A stretch of DNA of 64,000 bases, from the NCBI RefSeq assembly GCF_030816505.1, contig NZ_JAUSYB010000001.1, positions 1,116,001 through 1,180,000 on the forward strand, given 5' to 3'. The position numbers and the translations under genes were made by a program. Below are positions 29,649 through 38,952 of the stretch, in pieces. This stretch comes from Microbacterium sp. W4I20. Lineage in GTDB: Bacteria; Actinomycetota; Actinomycetes; Actinomycetales; Microbacteriaceae. The first letter of the stretch is position 1; each line of letters begins with the position of its first letter. The notes under the pieces are model-generated. The model saw only the letters and a list, made by a program, of their open reading frames with translations. It had not been told where the DNA came from and searched no databases.

Positions 29649-32600
29649 CGGGCTCCGGGAAGATCGCGGTGAAGAGCTGGCCGACCCATTCGAGCAACTC
29701 GGCGTCGGGCAGCGGCTCGAGACCCACGCCCACGCCGGACGAGATCATCGGCATCGGCACGACGAGCGCCTCGCCGCTGGAGACGAGCTTCGCCTTCGGA
29801 TACAGCCGCTGCAGCCGGACCTTGATGGAGTCCTCGAGGTGCGCGGGCGCGATACGAAGGTTCGAGCCCATGACCACGACATCCGTCAGACCCGCGCGGG
29901 CCGCCCGACGGCGCAGGCGCGAGATCGCGAGCAGGCCCTCGACCTCTTCGGGCGGCGATCCGTAGCGGTCGACGAGTTCTTCGATCACCTGGTCGATGGC
30001 GTCGTCCTTCGCCGTGGCCGCAGACGCCGCCGAGAGCTTCTGGTACGCCTCGAGCCGCAGCCGCTCGCTGTCGATGTAGTACTCGGGGATGCGCGCGTCG
30101 AGAGGCAGCTCGAGCCGGAGCTCCTGTCCGCTTTCGACCTCGTCGCCGCGGAATGTGGCGACGGCCTCGCCGATCATGCGCAGGTACAGGTCGAAGCCGA
30201 CGCCCGCGATGTGCCCGGCCTGCTCGGCGCCGAGCATGTTGCCCGCACCGCGCAGCTCGAGGTCCTTGAGCGCCACCTGCATGCCGGAGCCGAGCTCGTT
30301 GTTCACCGCGATCGTCTGCAGCCGGTCGGCAGCGGTCTCGGACAGGGGCTTCATCTCGTCGTACAGGAAGTACGCGTATGCGCGCTCGCGCCCTCGTCCG
30401 ACGCGACCTCGCAGCTGGTGCAGCTGGCTGAGCCCGTACTTGTCGGCGCGGTCGATGATGATCGTGTTGGCGTTCGAGATGTCGAGTCCGGTCTCGATGA
30501 TCGTCGTCGAGACGAGCACATCGAACTTGCGCTCCCAGAAGTCGTCGACGACCTGCTCGAGCTGGTGCTCCCCCATCTGGCCGTGCGCGACGGCGATGCG
30601 GGCCTCGGGAACGAGCTCGGCGAGCTGGGCGGCGACGCGCTGGATCGACTGCACCCGATTGTGCACGAAGAAGATCTGGCCCTCGCGCAGGATCTCGCGC
30701 CGGATCGCGGCCGCCATCTGCTTGTCGCTGCGCGGTCCGACGAACGAGAGGATCGGATGCCGGTCCTCGGGCGGCGTCGCCAGCGTCGACATCTCGCGGA
30801 TGCCGGTCACCGCCATCTCCAGGGTGCGCGGGATGGGCGTGGCGCTCATCGCGAGGATGTCGACGTTCGTCTTCATCTTCTTGAGCGTGTCCTTGTGCTC
30901 GACGCCGAAGCGCTGCTCCTCGTCGATGATCATCAGGCCGAGATCCTTGAACAGCACCCCTTCGGTCAGGATGCGGTGCGTGCCGATCACCATGTCGACC
31001 GAGCCCTCGAGCAGGCCCTGCAGCGTGAGCCGGACCTCCTTGTCGCTCTGGAACCGCGACAGCGCCCGCACCTTCACCGGGAAGCCGGCGAATCGCTCGG
31101 TGAACGTCTCCATGTGCTGCTTCACGAGGAGCGTCGTCGGCACGAGCATGGCGACCTGCTTGCCGTCCTGGATCGCCTTGAACGCCGCCCGCACGGCGAC
31201 CTCGGTCTTGCCGAACCCGACGTCGCCGGACAGCAGGCGGTCCATCGGGATCGGCCGCTCCATGTCGGCCTTGATCTCGTCGATCGTCTGCAGCTGATCG
31301 GGGGTCTCGGCGAACGGGAACGCCTCCTCCAGCTCGCGCTGCCAGGGGGTGTCCGGACCGAACGCGTGCCCCTTCGCGCTCATCCGCGCGGAGTAGAGCT
31401 TGACGAGCTCGACGGCGATGTCGCGCACCGCCTTGCGCGCCTTGCCCTTGGCCTGCGACCAGTCGCTGCCGCCCATCTTGGAGAGCGTCGGCGCCTCGCC
31501 GCCCACGTACTTCGAGAGCAGGTCGAGCTGGTCGGTGGGGACGTACAGCTTGTCGCCCGGGTAGCCCCGCTTGGAGGGTGCGTACTCGAGCACGAGGTAG
31601 TCGCGGAGCGACTTGGTGGCGTTGCGTCCGCCGGTGGAGACCTCGCGCTGCGTCATCTCGACGAACCGGCCGATGCCGTGCGTGTTGTGCACGACGAAGT
31701 CGCCCTGCTTGAGCTGCAGCGGGTCGACGACGTTCTTGCGGCGCGAGGCGAGCTTCTTGATGACCCGCTGATCGCCGCCGATCGTGCGTCCGTAGAACTC
31801 GTTGTCGGTGAGGACGGCGAGCTTCGCCTCAGCGATCTGGAACCCGGCCTCGACCGCCCCCGTGACGAGGGTCGCGATCCCGGCTTCCGGCGCGTCGGTG
31901 AGCGACTCCACGATGCGCGCCGCCATGCCGCGGTCGGCCAGCACGTCGCGTGCCCGGTCGACGAGACCATGGCCGGCCGCGATGACGACGACGCGCCATC
32001 CGTCCGTCAGCTTCGCCTCGACGAACGAGATCGCGCCGTCGACGTTGCCGTGGAAGGAGGGGATGACGGCCGCATCGAGGTTCGTGGCATCCACGTCTCC
32101 CTCCCCGAGGCCGGCGCCGAAGGGGCTGAGCCGCCACCAGACGCCGCCGCGGTCGCGGACGACCTCGCGCAGCTGCCCGATCGTCAGGAAGTCTCCGGCG
32201 CCGAGGTCGATCGGCGCCGACGCGCCGGAGGTCGCCGCGCTCCACGCCGCGTCGAGGAACTCGCGATTCGTGTCGCCGAGGATGATCGCGCGCGCCGACG
32301 AACGCTCCGGGTCGACGACCGCGGTGGCGCTGCCGGCCGGAAGATACTCGGCCAGCGACTTGAGCGGACCGGCAACGGCGGGCAGCAGCGACTCCATGCC
32401 CTCGACGGGGATGCCCTCGGCCATCTTCTCCAGCATCCCGGAGATCGCCGGGAAGCCGCCGATAAGAGCGCGGGCGCGGTCCCGCACGTCGGGCGTGAGC
32501 AGCAGCTCGCGGCTGGGCGGGAGATCGACGACGGCGACGTCGCCCGGCAGAGAGCGCTGGTCGGCGACCGAGAAGGCACGGATCTGATCGATCTCGTCGC

Positions 32601-33210
32601 CGAAGAACTCGACACGGTAGGGGTGCTCGGAGATGGAGGGGAAGACATCGAGGATGCCGCCGCGCACCGCGAACTCGCCGCGACGCGACACCATGTCGAC
32701 GCGGGAGTATGCGCGCTCGACGAGCTGCTCGACGACGCGGTCGAGCTCGTTGCCGCGGGTGCCGGTGGTCAATTCGAGCGGTGCGATCTCGCCGAGGTTG
32801 CCGGCGATCGGCTGGAGGGCTGCGCGCACGGAGGCGACCACCACGAGCGGACGACCGCCCGACCACTCGGCGACTCGTCGGAGCGTCTGCAGACGATGCC
32901 CGACGGTGTCGGGGCTCGGGCTCAGCCGCTCGTGCGGAAGCGTCTCCCAGGCCGGGAAGGTGAGGATCTCGGCGCCCGGGAGGTAGGCCTCCAGCGCGTG
33001 GGCGAGGCTCTCGGCTCGGCGCCCGGTCGGCGCGACGGCCAGCAGAGCCGCCGGATGCCCCGCAGCGGCGCGCTTCTCGATCAGTCCGGCGAGCGCCGGG
33101 GCGTCGAGCCCGTCGACGAGGCCGAGATCGGCGTCGGTGTGCGCCCAGCCGAGGGCGTCACGGTACAGAGACGCCTCTTCCAAGGCGCGCAGAATCCCCG
33201 GAACAGTCAC
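29635..33210 (-). CDS. mfd: Transcription-repair coupling factor Mfd
   Basis: The 1191-residue protein displaces stalled RNA polymerase and recruits UvrA. N-terminal UvrB-like domains include LTFPAWETLPHERLSPSPDTVGHRL. The CarD-like RNA-polymerase interaction domain has KQGDFVVHNTHGIGRFVEMTQRE near residue 500. The RecG-like motor has Walker A GDVGFGKTEVAVRAAF, the DEEQRFGV box and SATPIPRTLEMAV. The C-terminal TRCF domain is complete. The GTG start lies six bases after TAGTCT (33217-33222). It converges on the esterase with a 14-base overlap. Confidence 0.97.
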   Translation of the reverse strand: MTVPGILRALEEASLYRDALGWAHTDADLGLVDGLDAPALAGLIEKRAAAGHPAALLAVAPTGRRAESLAHALEAYLPGAEILTFPAWETLPHERLSPSPDTVGHRLQTLRRVAEWSGGRPLVVVASVRAALQPIAGNLGEIAPLELTTGTRGNELDRVVEQLVERAYSRVDMVSRRGEFAVRGGILDVFPSISEHPYRVEFFGDEIDQIRAFSVADQRSLPGDVAVVDLPPSRELLLTPDVRDRARALIGGFPAISGMLEKMAEGIPVEGMESLLPAVAGPLKSLAEYLPAGSATAVVDPERSSARAIILGDTNREFLDAAWSAATSGASAPIDLGAGDFLTIGQLREVVRDRGGVWWRLSPFGAGLGEGDVDATNLDAAVIPSFHGNVDGAISFVEAKLTDGWRVVVIAAGHGLVDRARDVLADRGMAARIVESLTDAPEAGIATLVTGAVEAGFQIAEAKLAVLTDNEFYGRTIGGDQRVIKKLASRRKNVVDPLQLKQGDFVVHNTHGIGRFVEMTQREVSTGGRNATKSLRDYLVLEYAPSKRGYPGDKLYVPTDQLDLLSKYVGGEAPTLSKMGGSDWSQAKGKARKAVRDIAVELVKLYSARMSAKGHAFGPDTPWQRELEEAFPFAETPDQLQTIDEIKADMERPIPMDRLLSGDVGFGKTEVAVRAAFKAIQDGKQVAMLVPTTLLVKQHMETFTERFAGFPVKVRALSRFQSDKEVRLTLQGLLEGSVDMVIGTHRILTEGVLFKDLGLMIIDEEQRFGVEHKDTLKKMKTNVDILAMSATPIPRTLEMAVTGIREMSTLATPPEDRHPILSFVGPRSDKQMAAAIRREILREGQIFFVHNRVQSIQRVAAQLAELVPEARIAVAHGQMGEHQLEQVVDDFWERKFDVLVSTTIIETGLDISNANTIIIDRADKYGLSQLHQLRGRVGRGRERAYAYFLYDEMKPLSETAADRLQTIAVNNELGSGMQVALKDLELRGAGNMLGAEQAGHIAGVGFDLYLRMIGEAVATFRGDEVESGQELRLELPLDARIPEYYIDSERLRLEAYQKLSAASAATAKDDAIDQVIEELVDRYGSPPEEVEGLLAISRLRRRAARAGLTDVVVMGSNLRIAPAHLEDSIKVRLQRLYPKAKLVSSGEALVVPMPMISSGVGVGLEPLPDAELLEWVGQLFTAIFPEPVKTE

Positions 33211-33216
33211 CGGACA

Positions 33217-33312
33217 AGACTAGTCGCGCCCACCGACATGGCGGCGCGTGCCGCTCGCAGCATCCGTCCCGCGTCGCGCGCCCTCTTCGCCGAGCCACAC
33301 AGTCACTAGGAT
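33217..33312. promoter_or_regulatory. Divergent leaderless promoters of mfd and the GNAT gene
   Basis: A minus-strand TAGTCT (33217-33222) lies six bases from the mfd GTG. A plus-strand TAGGAT (33307-33312) lies six bases from the GNAT ATG at 33319. The 84 bases between them show no other feature. Confidence 0.5.
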
Positions 33313-33318
33313 TTCGGG

Positions 33319-33882
33319 ATGGAACCGGTCACCCTCACCACCGAACGCCTCGTGCTGCGCGCGCCGACCGAGGCCGACATCGACGCGATCGATGCGGCGT
33401 GCCAGGATCCGGAGATCCCCCGGTGGACGACCGTCCCGAGCCCGTACACGCGCGAGCACGCGGAGGACTTCGTGCGGCAGGTCGCCGAGTGGTGGGCCAG
33501 CGGCGCCGAGACCCTGTGGGCGATCTACGTCGACGACCGGCTCTCCGGCATGATCGGGCTCCACCAGATCACCGAGCATCACACGGGCGGGCACGCCGAG
33601 ATCGGGTTCTGGATGACGGCGGCCGCGCGCGGGCAGGGCTATCTCGGCGAGGCGGCTCGGGCCGTCGTCGACTGGGGCTTCGGCGACCTCGGACTCGTCC
33701 GCATCGAATGGCGTGCCGTCGCGGGCAACATTCCGTCCGCGCGGGCCGCGCGAGGCCTGGGTTTCCGGTACGAAGGCATGCTCCGCCAGGCGCTCACGAG
33801 CCCGCGCGGCCGCGACGACGGCTGGTTCGCCGGCCTGCTGGTGGACGATGACCGGACGCCGGTGGACTGGCCCGTGCTCTGA
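33319..33882 (+). CDS. GNAT family N-acetyltransferase (RimJ/RimL type)
   Basis: The 187-residue protein has the RimJ-like layout. VTLTTERLVLRAPTEADIDAI is at the start, GMIGLHQITEHHTGGHAEIGFWMTAAARGQGYLGEAARAVVDWGF contains the acetyl-CoA binding RGQGYLGEA, and VAGNIPSARAARGLGFRYEGMLRQ follows. It transfers an acetyl group to an amine of a protein or small molecule; the target is unknown. The ATG is six bases after TAGGAT. It is followed after 60 bases by the Fpg/Nei gene. Confidence 0.9.
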   Translation: MEPVTLTTERLVLRAPTEADIDAIDAACQDPEIPRWTTVPSPYTREHAEDFVRQVAEWWASGAETLWAIYVDDRLSGMIGLHQITEHHTGGHAEIGFWMTAAARGQGYLGEAARAVVDWGFGDLGLVRIEWRAVAGNIPSARAARGLGFRYEGMLRQALTSPRGRDDGWFAGLLVDDDRTPVDWPVL

Positions 33883-33942
33883 GCTCGAGAGACTCTCGCC
33901 CCCACACGTGACAGTGTCGGATGCCGGTGGCAGGATGACACC

Positions 33943-34806
33943 ATGCCTGAGATGCCGGAGGTCCAGGGGCTCACCGCCTTTCTCGGCGAGCGCGTCGTCG
34001 GTCGCACGATCACGCGCGCGACCGTGTCGGCGATCGCTGCGCTGAAGACCTACGACCCGCAGATCTCCGCTCTGCACGGCGCCGAGGTCACGGCATCCGC
34101 TCGGCTGGGCAAGTTCGTCGTGCTCTCCTGCGGCGACGACCTTCACCTCGTGTTCCATCTGGCCAAGGCCGGGTGGCTGCGGTGGTACGAGGCCCTTCCG
34201 GCCACGCTCATCAAACCCGGCAAGTCGCCGATCGCACTGCGCGTCGCGCTCGACGACGGCAGCGGGTTTGATCTCACCGAGGCCGGCACCAAGAAGTCGC
34301 TCGCGGTGTACGTCGTGCGCGACGTGCAGGATGTGCCAGGGATCGCCCGGCTCGGCCCCGACCCGCTCGACGCCGACTTCACCCGCGATGCGTTCGCCGC
34401 GCTGCTCACCGACCGCCGGATGCAGATCAAGGGGCTGCTGCGCGACCAGGCGGTGATCGCGGGGATCGGCAACGCGTACTCCGACGAGATCCTCCACGCG
34501 GCGAAGATGTCGCCCTACGCGATCGCGGGAAAGCTCGACGATGCCGAGATCGACCGGCTCTTCACCGCCATGCAGGAGACCCTGACGGAGGCGGTGGCCG
34601 AGGCGTCGGGTAAACCGCCGGCCGACCTCAAAGATGCCAAACGTCGCGGCATGCAGGTGCACGCGCGGCGCGGGGAGACGTGCCCCGTCTGCGGCGACAC
34701 CGTGCGCAGCGTGTTCTTCGCCGACCGGTCGCTGGAGTACTGCCCGACCTGTCAGACCGGCGGCAAGGTGCTGGCCGACCGTCGGCTCTCGCGGCTACTC
34801 AAGTAG
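33943..34806 (+). CDS. Fpg/Nei family DNA glycosylase
   Basis: The 287-residue base-excision repair enzyme has an N-terminal PEMPEVQ in place of the usual PELPEVE; the catalytic Pro2 and Glu3 are kept. The helix-two-turns-helix block contains IKGLLRDQAVIAGIGNAYSDEILHAAKMSP. The C-terminal zinc finger is CPVCGDTVRSVFF, then YCPTCQTGGK. Such enzymes remove oxidised bases and cut the abasic site. Actinobacteria carry several paralogues, so I do not assign mutM. The start is six bases after CAGGAT (33931-33936). Confidence 0.9.
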   Translation: MPEMPEVQGLTAFLGERVVGRTITRATVSAIAALKTYDPQISALHGAEVTASARLGKFVVLSCGDDLHLVFHLAKAGWLRWYEALPATLIKPGKSPIALRVALDDGSGFDLTEAGTKKSLAVYVVRDVQDVPGIARLGPDPLDADFTRDAFAALLTDRRMQIKGLLRDQAVIAGIGNAYSDEILHAAKMSPYAIAGKLDDAEIDRLFTAMQETLTEAVAEASGKPPADLKDAKRRGMQVHARRGETCPVCGDTVRSVFFADRSLEYCPTCQTGGKVLADRRLSRLLK

Positions 34807-34876
34807 CGGGATCCGCGGCTGGTCTGACGCGGAATGAAATGTCGGCGGGCGCGTTGAGTACACTCAGAGCATCAAA

Positions 34877-35018
34877 CGTGCTCCGGGGTCGGTGAGAATC
34901 CGAACCGGCGGTGACAGTCCGCGAGCGTCTCGGTTCAGCCGAGATGCCGATCCGGTGGAATTCCGGGACCGACGGTGATGTGAGGGAGACCTCGCTAGTC
35001 CGGAAGGGAGGCAGCACG
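34877..35018 (+). ncRNA. FMN riboswitch (RFN element)
   Basis: P1 pairs CGTGCT (34877-34882) with AGCACG (35013-35018). The conserved core is present: GGGTCGGTGAGAATCCGAACCGGCGGTGA-type segments at about 34885-34913, GATCCGGTGGAATTCCGGGACCGACGGT-type segments at about 34950-34977, and AGTCCGGAAGGGAG before P1 closes. A hairpin AGGCGC/GCGCCT (35019-35038) follows, before the AGGAGG ribosome site of ribD. No T-run is present, so control may be of translation initiation or by a non-canonical terminator. Confidence 0.95.
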
Positions 35019-35092
35019 AGGCGCAGCTGTGCGCGCCTTCTGCCACCATCTCCGATCAGGAGAAGCTCCGGAGCCTCACAGGAGGACGACGG

Positions 35093-36136
35093 ATGGCAGT
35101 GAACGAGACGGAGCGCCGGGCGATGGCCCGTGCGCTCGAGCTCGCCGCCCGCGGCCCGCGCGGAGTGAATCCGCAGGTCGGCGCCGTCATCCTCTCCCCC
35201 GAGGGCGACGTCATCGCCGAAGGTTGGCACCACGGCGCCGGAACCCCGCACGCCGAGGTCGACGCCCTGTCGGAGCTCGCTCCGGGCACGGCGCAGGGCG
35301 CGACCGCCGTCGTCACCCTGGAGCCCTGCAACCACACCGGACGCACCGGACCCTGCGCCGTCGCGCTCATCGAAGCGGGCGTTGCACGCGTCGTCTACGC
35401 ACTCGACGATCCCGGTGTCGCCTCGGGAGGCGGTGCGGAGCGCCTGCGCGGCGCGGGAGTGAGCGTCGACGCCGGCGAGCAGGCCGAGGTCGCGCACGAA
35501 CTCATCGGCGGGTGGCTCACCGCTCAGCAGCTCGGCCGCCCGCATATCACCGTCAAGTGGGCGCAGAGCCTCGACGGACGCGCCGCGGCCGAGGACGGTT
35601 CGAGCCAGTGGATCACCGGCCCCGACGCCCGCGCGGACGTGCACCGGCGCCGCTCCGCAGCCGACGCCATCGTGGTCGGAACCGGCACCGTGCTCGCCGA
35701 CGATCCCGCCCTCACCGCGCGCGACGGCGACGCCCTGTTGCCGCACCAGCCGATTCCCGTGGTGATCGGTTCGCGCCCGACGCCGCCAGATGCGGCGGTG
35801 CACCGGCATCCGCACCCTCCCCTCTTCTTCGACACCCACGATCTGGATGCGGTCACGGCCGATCTGCACGCTCGCGGCATCCAGAGCCTGTTCGTCGAGG
35901 GCGGTCCGACCCTGGCCAGCGCGTTCATCGAAGCGGGGCTCGCCGACCGCGTGCTCGCCTACATCGCCCCCGTCCTGCTCGGCGGAGAACGGCTGGCCCT
36001 GACCGACATCGGCGTCGCCTCGATCGACCAGGCCCGGCGCCTCACGGTCGACGAATGGGTGCCGCTCGGACCCGACCTGCTCGCAATCGCACACCCCGCG
36101 ACCGACAACCGCCTCCAGAACGAAGGAGCACTCTGA
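35093..36136 (+). CDS. ribD: Bifunctional riboflavin deaminase/reductase RibD
   Basis: The 347-residue enzyme performs the second and third steps of riboflavin synthesis. The N-terminal zinc deaminase shows HAEVDAL and EPCNHTGRTGPCAVALI. The C-terminal reductase shows TVKWAQSLDGRAAAEDGSSQWITG, VVGTGTVLADDPALTAR and LFVEGGPTLASAFIEAGLADR. The start is preceded by AGGAGG and lies 75 bases after the FMN riboswitch. The stop overlaps the ribE start by one base (TGATG). Confidence 0.97.
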   Translation: MAVNETERRAMARALELAARGPRGVNPQVGAVILSPEGDVIAEGWHHGAGTPHAEVDALSELAPGTAQGATAVVTLEPCNHTGRTGPCAVALIEAGVARVVYALDDPGVASGGGAERLRGAGVSVDAGEQAEVAHELIGGWLTAQQLGRPHITVKWAQSLDGRAAAEDGSSQWITGPDARADVHRRRSAADAIVVGTGTVLADDPALTARDGDALLPHQPIPVVIGSRPTPPDAAVHRHPHPPLFFDTHDLDAVTADLHARGIQSLFVEGGPTLASAFIEAGLADRVLAYIAPVLLGGERLALTDIGVASIDQARRLTVDEWVPLGPDLLAIAHPATDNRLQNEGAL

Positions 36137-36789
36137 TGTTCACCGGAATCATCGAGGAGATCGGCGAGATCACCGCGATCGCTCCGTCCGGCGACGGCTG
36201 GCGTCTGACCGTGCGCGCGCCGAAGGCCGCGGCGGATGCCGTCCACGGCGAGTCGATCGCCGTGTCGGGCGTGTGTCTCACCGTGGTGGGTTCGACGGCA
36301 GACACCTTCGACACCGACGTGATGAAGCAGACCCTCGACGTCGCAGCGATCGGCGGCGCGACCGTCGGCACCCGCGTGAACATCGAGAAGGCCATGCCGG
36401 TGGGCGCGCGACTCGGCGGCCACATCGTGCAGGGCCACGTCGACGGCGTCGGGGAGGTGCTCGAGGTGCGACCCGGCGCCCAGTGGAGCGTGCTGCGGGT
36501 GAGCCTGCCCGCCGACCTCGCACCGCTCGTGGTCGACAAGGGTTCGATCTCCGTCGACGGAACTTCGCTCACCGTGAGCGCGGTCAGCCCTTCGTCAGGC
36601 TCAGGGACCGAGGCGGGGCACTGGTTCGAGATCTCGCTGATCCCCGAGACCCTGGCCGCGACCACCCTCGGCACGCGCGCCGTCGGAGACCGCGTGAACC
36701 TGGAGACCGACATCCTGGCCCGCCACGTCGAGCGCCTGCTCGCGTTCCGAGCGACAACCGCAGCTGTATCGGAAGGAGGCTCACGATGA
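36136..36789 (+). CDS. ribE: Riboflavin synthase alpha chain
   Basis: The 217-residue enzyme dismutates 6,7-dimethyl-8-ribityllumazine into riboflavin. It has two lumazine-binding repeats: MFTGIIEEIGEI with SIAVSGVCLTVV, and GGHIVQGHVDGVGE with GSISVDGTSLTVSAV. Residues about 152-162 (PSSGSGTEAG) are an insertion not expected at this loop, and the DNA there is a copy of a dispersed repeat (36588-36609). The loop lies between SAV and WFEISLIPETLAATTLG, so the enzyme may tolerate it. It overlaps ribBA by ATGA. Confidence 0.95.
   Translation: MFTGIIEEIGEITAIAPSGDGWRLTVRAPKAAADAVHGESIAVSGVCLTVVGSTADTFDTDVMKQTLDVAAIGGATVGTRVNIEKAMPVGARLGGHIVQGHVDGVGEVLEVRPGAQWSVLRVSLPADLAPLVVDKGSISVDGTSLTVSAVSPSSGSGTEAGHWFEISLIPETLAATTLGTRAVGDRVNLETDILARHVERLLAFRATTAAVSEGGSR
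36588..36609 (+). repeat. Copy of dispersed repeat inside ribE
   Basis: CCCTTCGTCAGGCTCAGGG plus three bases matches the sequence at 54531-54552 except for one base (T for A). The ends CCCT and AGGG are complementary. The copy keeps the ribE reading frame and adds a few Ser/Gly codons. Confidence 0.8.
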
Positions 36790-38054
36790 GCCTTTCCACC
36801 ATCCCCGAAGCCCTCGACGCACTGCGTGCCGGGCGTCCGGTCCTCGTGGCCGACGACGAGAACCGCGAGAACGAGGGCGACGTGATCCTCTCGGCCGAGC
36901 TGGCCACGCCCGAATGGGTCGCCTGGACCGTGCGCTGGTCGTCGGGGTTTATCTGCGCCCCGATGCCCGCCGACCTGGCGGACAACCTCAACCTGCAGCC
37001 GATGGTCGCCGCGAGTGAGGACGCCCGTTCCACGGCCTACACCGTGAGCGTGGACGCCGCCGAGGGTGTCACCACCGGCATCAGTGCGCACGACCGCGCC
37101 CACACACTGAACGTGCTGGCGAACCCCGCCTCGACCGCGACGAGCCTCATCCGCCCGGGACACGTCCTCCCCCTCCGCGCCGTCGACGGCGGCGTGCGCG
37201 AGCGGAGCGGACACACCGAGGCGGCGGTCGAGCTGATGAAGCTCGCGGGCCTCCAGCCCGTTGGCGGCATCGCCGAGGTCGTCGCCGAGGACGGCAGCAT
37301 GATGCGACTGCCGGGTCTGCTGGAACTCGGCGCCCGCGACGGCGTGCCGGTCATCACGATCGAGCAGCTGATCGCGTACCTCAACGAGATCGACCCCGAG
37401 GGCTCGACGCCCCGGGCGATCCGCGGTCGCCGGGTGAGTCTCCGCGCCGACGCCACCGTGCCGACCACGCACGGCACGTTCCGCTTCCTCGCCTACAAGG
37501 ACCGTGTCACCGGCACCGACCACATCGCGGTCGTGTCGGGTGAGCTCACCGAGACCGCGCTCGTCCGCGTGCACTCGGAGTGCCTGACCGGTGAGGCCTT
37601 CGGCTCGCTCAAGTGCGAGTGCGGCCCGCAGCTGGACGCGGCTCTCGACGCGATCGAGCAGGAGGGCGGCGTCGTCGTCTACATGCGCGGCCACGAGGGA
37701 CGCGGCATCGGCCTCATCAACAAGCTGCGGGCGTACAGCCTGCAGGAGGAGGGGCTCGACACCGTCGACGCCAACCTCGCGCTCGGCCTGCCGGCAGACG
37801 CCCGCGAGTACGCGGCGGCGGCCGGCATCCTGAGCGACCTCGGCATCTCGAAGGTCCGGCTGCTCACGAACAACACCGACAAGGTCGACAAGCTGCGCGA
37901 ACTCGGGCTCGATGTGATCGAGCAGGTGCCGCTGATCGTCGGCGTCGGACCCAACAACCACCAGTACCTGGAGACCAAGCGTGACCGCATGGGTCACATC
38001 ATCGGCGCGGAAGAGCTCGCGGCAGCTCTCGCCCACGGAGAGGACAAGGAATGA
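36786..38054 (+). CDS. ribBA: Bifunctional 3,4-DHBP synthase / GTP cyclohydrolase II
   Basis: The 422-residue fusion makes both riboflavin precursors. The RibB half has DDENRENEGDVILSAE, TTGISAHDRAHT and HVLPLRAVDGGVRERSGHTEAAVELM. The RibA half has VRVHSECLTGEAFGSLKCECGPQL, whose cysteines hold zinc, then YMRGHEGRGIGLINKL and TNNTDKVDKL. Length is normal. The start overlaps ribE and the stop overlaps ribH by four bases each, so expression follows the FMN riboswitch. Confidence 0.97.
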   Translation: MSLSTIPEALDALRAGRPVLVADDENRENEGDVILSAELATPEWVAWTVRWSSGFICAPMPADLADNLNLQPMVAASEDARSTAYTVSVDAAEGVTTGISAHDRAHTLNVLANPASTATSLIRPGHVLPLRAVDGGVRERSGHTEAAVELMKLAGLQPVGGIAEVVAEDGSMMRLPGLLELGARDGVPVITIEQLIAYLNEIDPEGSTPRAIRGRRVSLRADATVPTTHGTFRFLAYKDRVTGTDHIAVVSGELTETALVRVHSECLTGEAFGSLKCECGPQLDAALDAIEQEGGVVVYMRGHEGRGIGLINKLRAYSLQEEGLDTVDANLALGLPADAREYAAAAGILSDLGISKVRLLTNNTDKVDKLRELGLDVIEQVPLIVGVGPNNHQYLETKRDRMGHIIGAEELAAALAHGEDKE

Positions 38055-38524
38055 GCGGCGCAGGAGCACCGAAGGCCGAGGCCATCGACGGACGGGGGCT
38101 GAACGTCGTCATCATCGCCGGAACCTGGCACGAGACGATCTCGAACGGCCTGATCGCCGGCGCGGAGCGCGTGCTGGACGAGGCACAGGCCACCCACCGG
38201 CTCGTGCGCGTGCCCGGATCGTTCGAACTCGCCGTCGCCGCACAGGCCGCGTTCGCGGGAGGAGCGGATGCCGTGGTCGCCCTCGGCGTGATCATCCGCG
38301 GCGGCACCCCGCACTTCGAGTACGTGTCGGCCGCCACCACCGACGGCCTCACCCGGGTCTCGCTCGACGCCGGCAAGCCGGTCGGGTTCGGCGTGCTCAC
38401 CCTCGACGACGAGAAGCAGGGTCTCGACCGCGCCGGCCTCGAGGGGTCGAAGGAGGACAAGGGTGCGGAAGCGGCGGATGCTGCGCTGCGCACCGCCCTC
38501 GTGACGCGGGAGCTCCGCGGCTGA
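38051..38524 (+). CDS. ribH: 6,7-dimethyl-8-ribityllumazine synthase
   Basis: The 157-residue enzyme condenses the ribityl-aminouracil with DHBP to lumazine. Conserved features are the VVIIAGTWHETISNGLIAGA segment, VRVPGSFELAVAAQAAF, VALGVIIRGGTPHFEYVS and GFGVLTLDDEKQGLDRA. It is the last gene of the rib operon (ribD-E-BA-H), joined by a four-base overlap to ribBA. Confidence 0.97.
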   Translation: MSGAGAPKAEAIDGRGLNVVIIAGTWHETISNGLIAGAERVLDEAQATHRLVRVPGSFELAVAAQAAFAGGADAVVALGVIIRGGTPHFEYVSAATTDGLTRVSLDAGKPVGFGVLTLDDEKQGLDRAGLEGSKEDKGAEAADAALRTALVTRELRG

Positions 38525-38591
38525 GGGATCGAAGGGCGAGGTCAGCCTCGCCTTGCTGGCGGAACAGCGGCCGGAATCGTAGCGTGAGGGC

Positions 38592-38945
38592 ATGGAGACT
38601 CTGCGCCTGATCGTCGTGCTCGTCCACCTCATCGGCTTCGCCGTGCTCTTCGGATCGTGGGCCGCACAGGCGTTCGGCGGGGAGCGGAAGATCACCCGGA
38701 TCATGGACTACGGTCTGCTGATCGCCGGTGTCGCCGGCCTCGCGCTGGCCGCACCGTGGGGTATCGACGGTCCGCTGAACTACGTGAAGATCGGCACCAA
38801 GCTCGTCGTGCTGCTGGTGATCGGTGCGATGCTCGGCATCGGCAGCGCCCGACAGAAGCGCGGTGCGACCGTGCCGTCGGCGGTGTTCTGGCTCATCGGC
38901 ATCCTGGCCGTGACGAACGCCGCGATCGCACTCCTCTGGCGCTGA
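38592..38945 (+). CDS. Small four-helix membrane protein of unknown function
   Basis: The 117-residue protein has about four transmembrane helices: VVLVHLIGFAVLFGSWAAQAF, YGLLIAGVAGLALAA, LVVLLVIGAMLGIG and AVFWLIGILAVTNAAIALLW. Similar short proteins are common in Actinobacteria, sometimes labelled Fe-S protein without evidence. TAGCGT (38580-38585) lies six bases before the ATG, so it has its own leaderless promoter after ribH. I cannot assign a function. Confidence 0.75.
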   Translation: METLRLIVVLVHLIGFAVLFGSWAAQAFGGERKITRIMDYGLLIAGVAGLALAAPWGIDGPLNYVKIGTKLVVLLVIGAMLGIGSARQKRGATVPSAVFWLIGILAVTNAAIALLWR

Positions 38946-38952
38946 TCCGCGG

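Noticed and set aside
28840..33309. Plus-strand open frame of about 1490 codons opposite mfd
   Set aside because: It is the mirror of a complete mfd gene in GC-rich DNA. Its translation is Asp/Arg/Leu/His-rich low complexity with no domain, and the minus strand has every Mfd motif.
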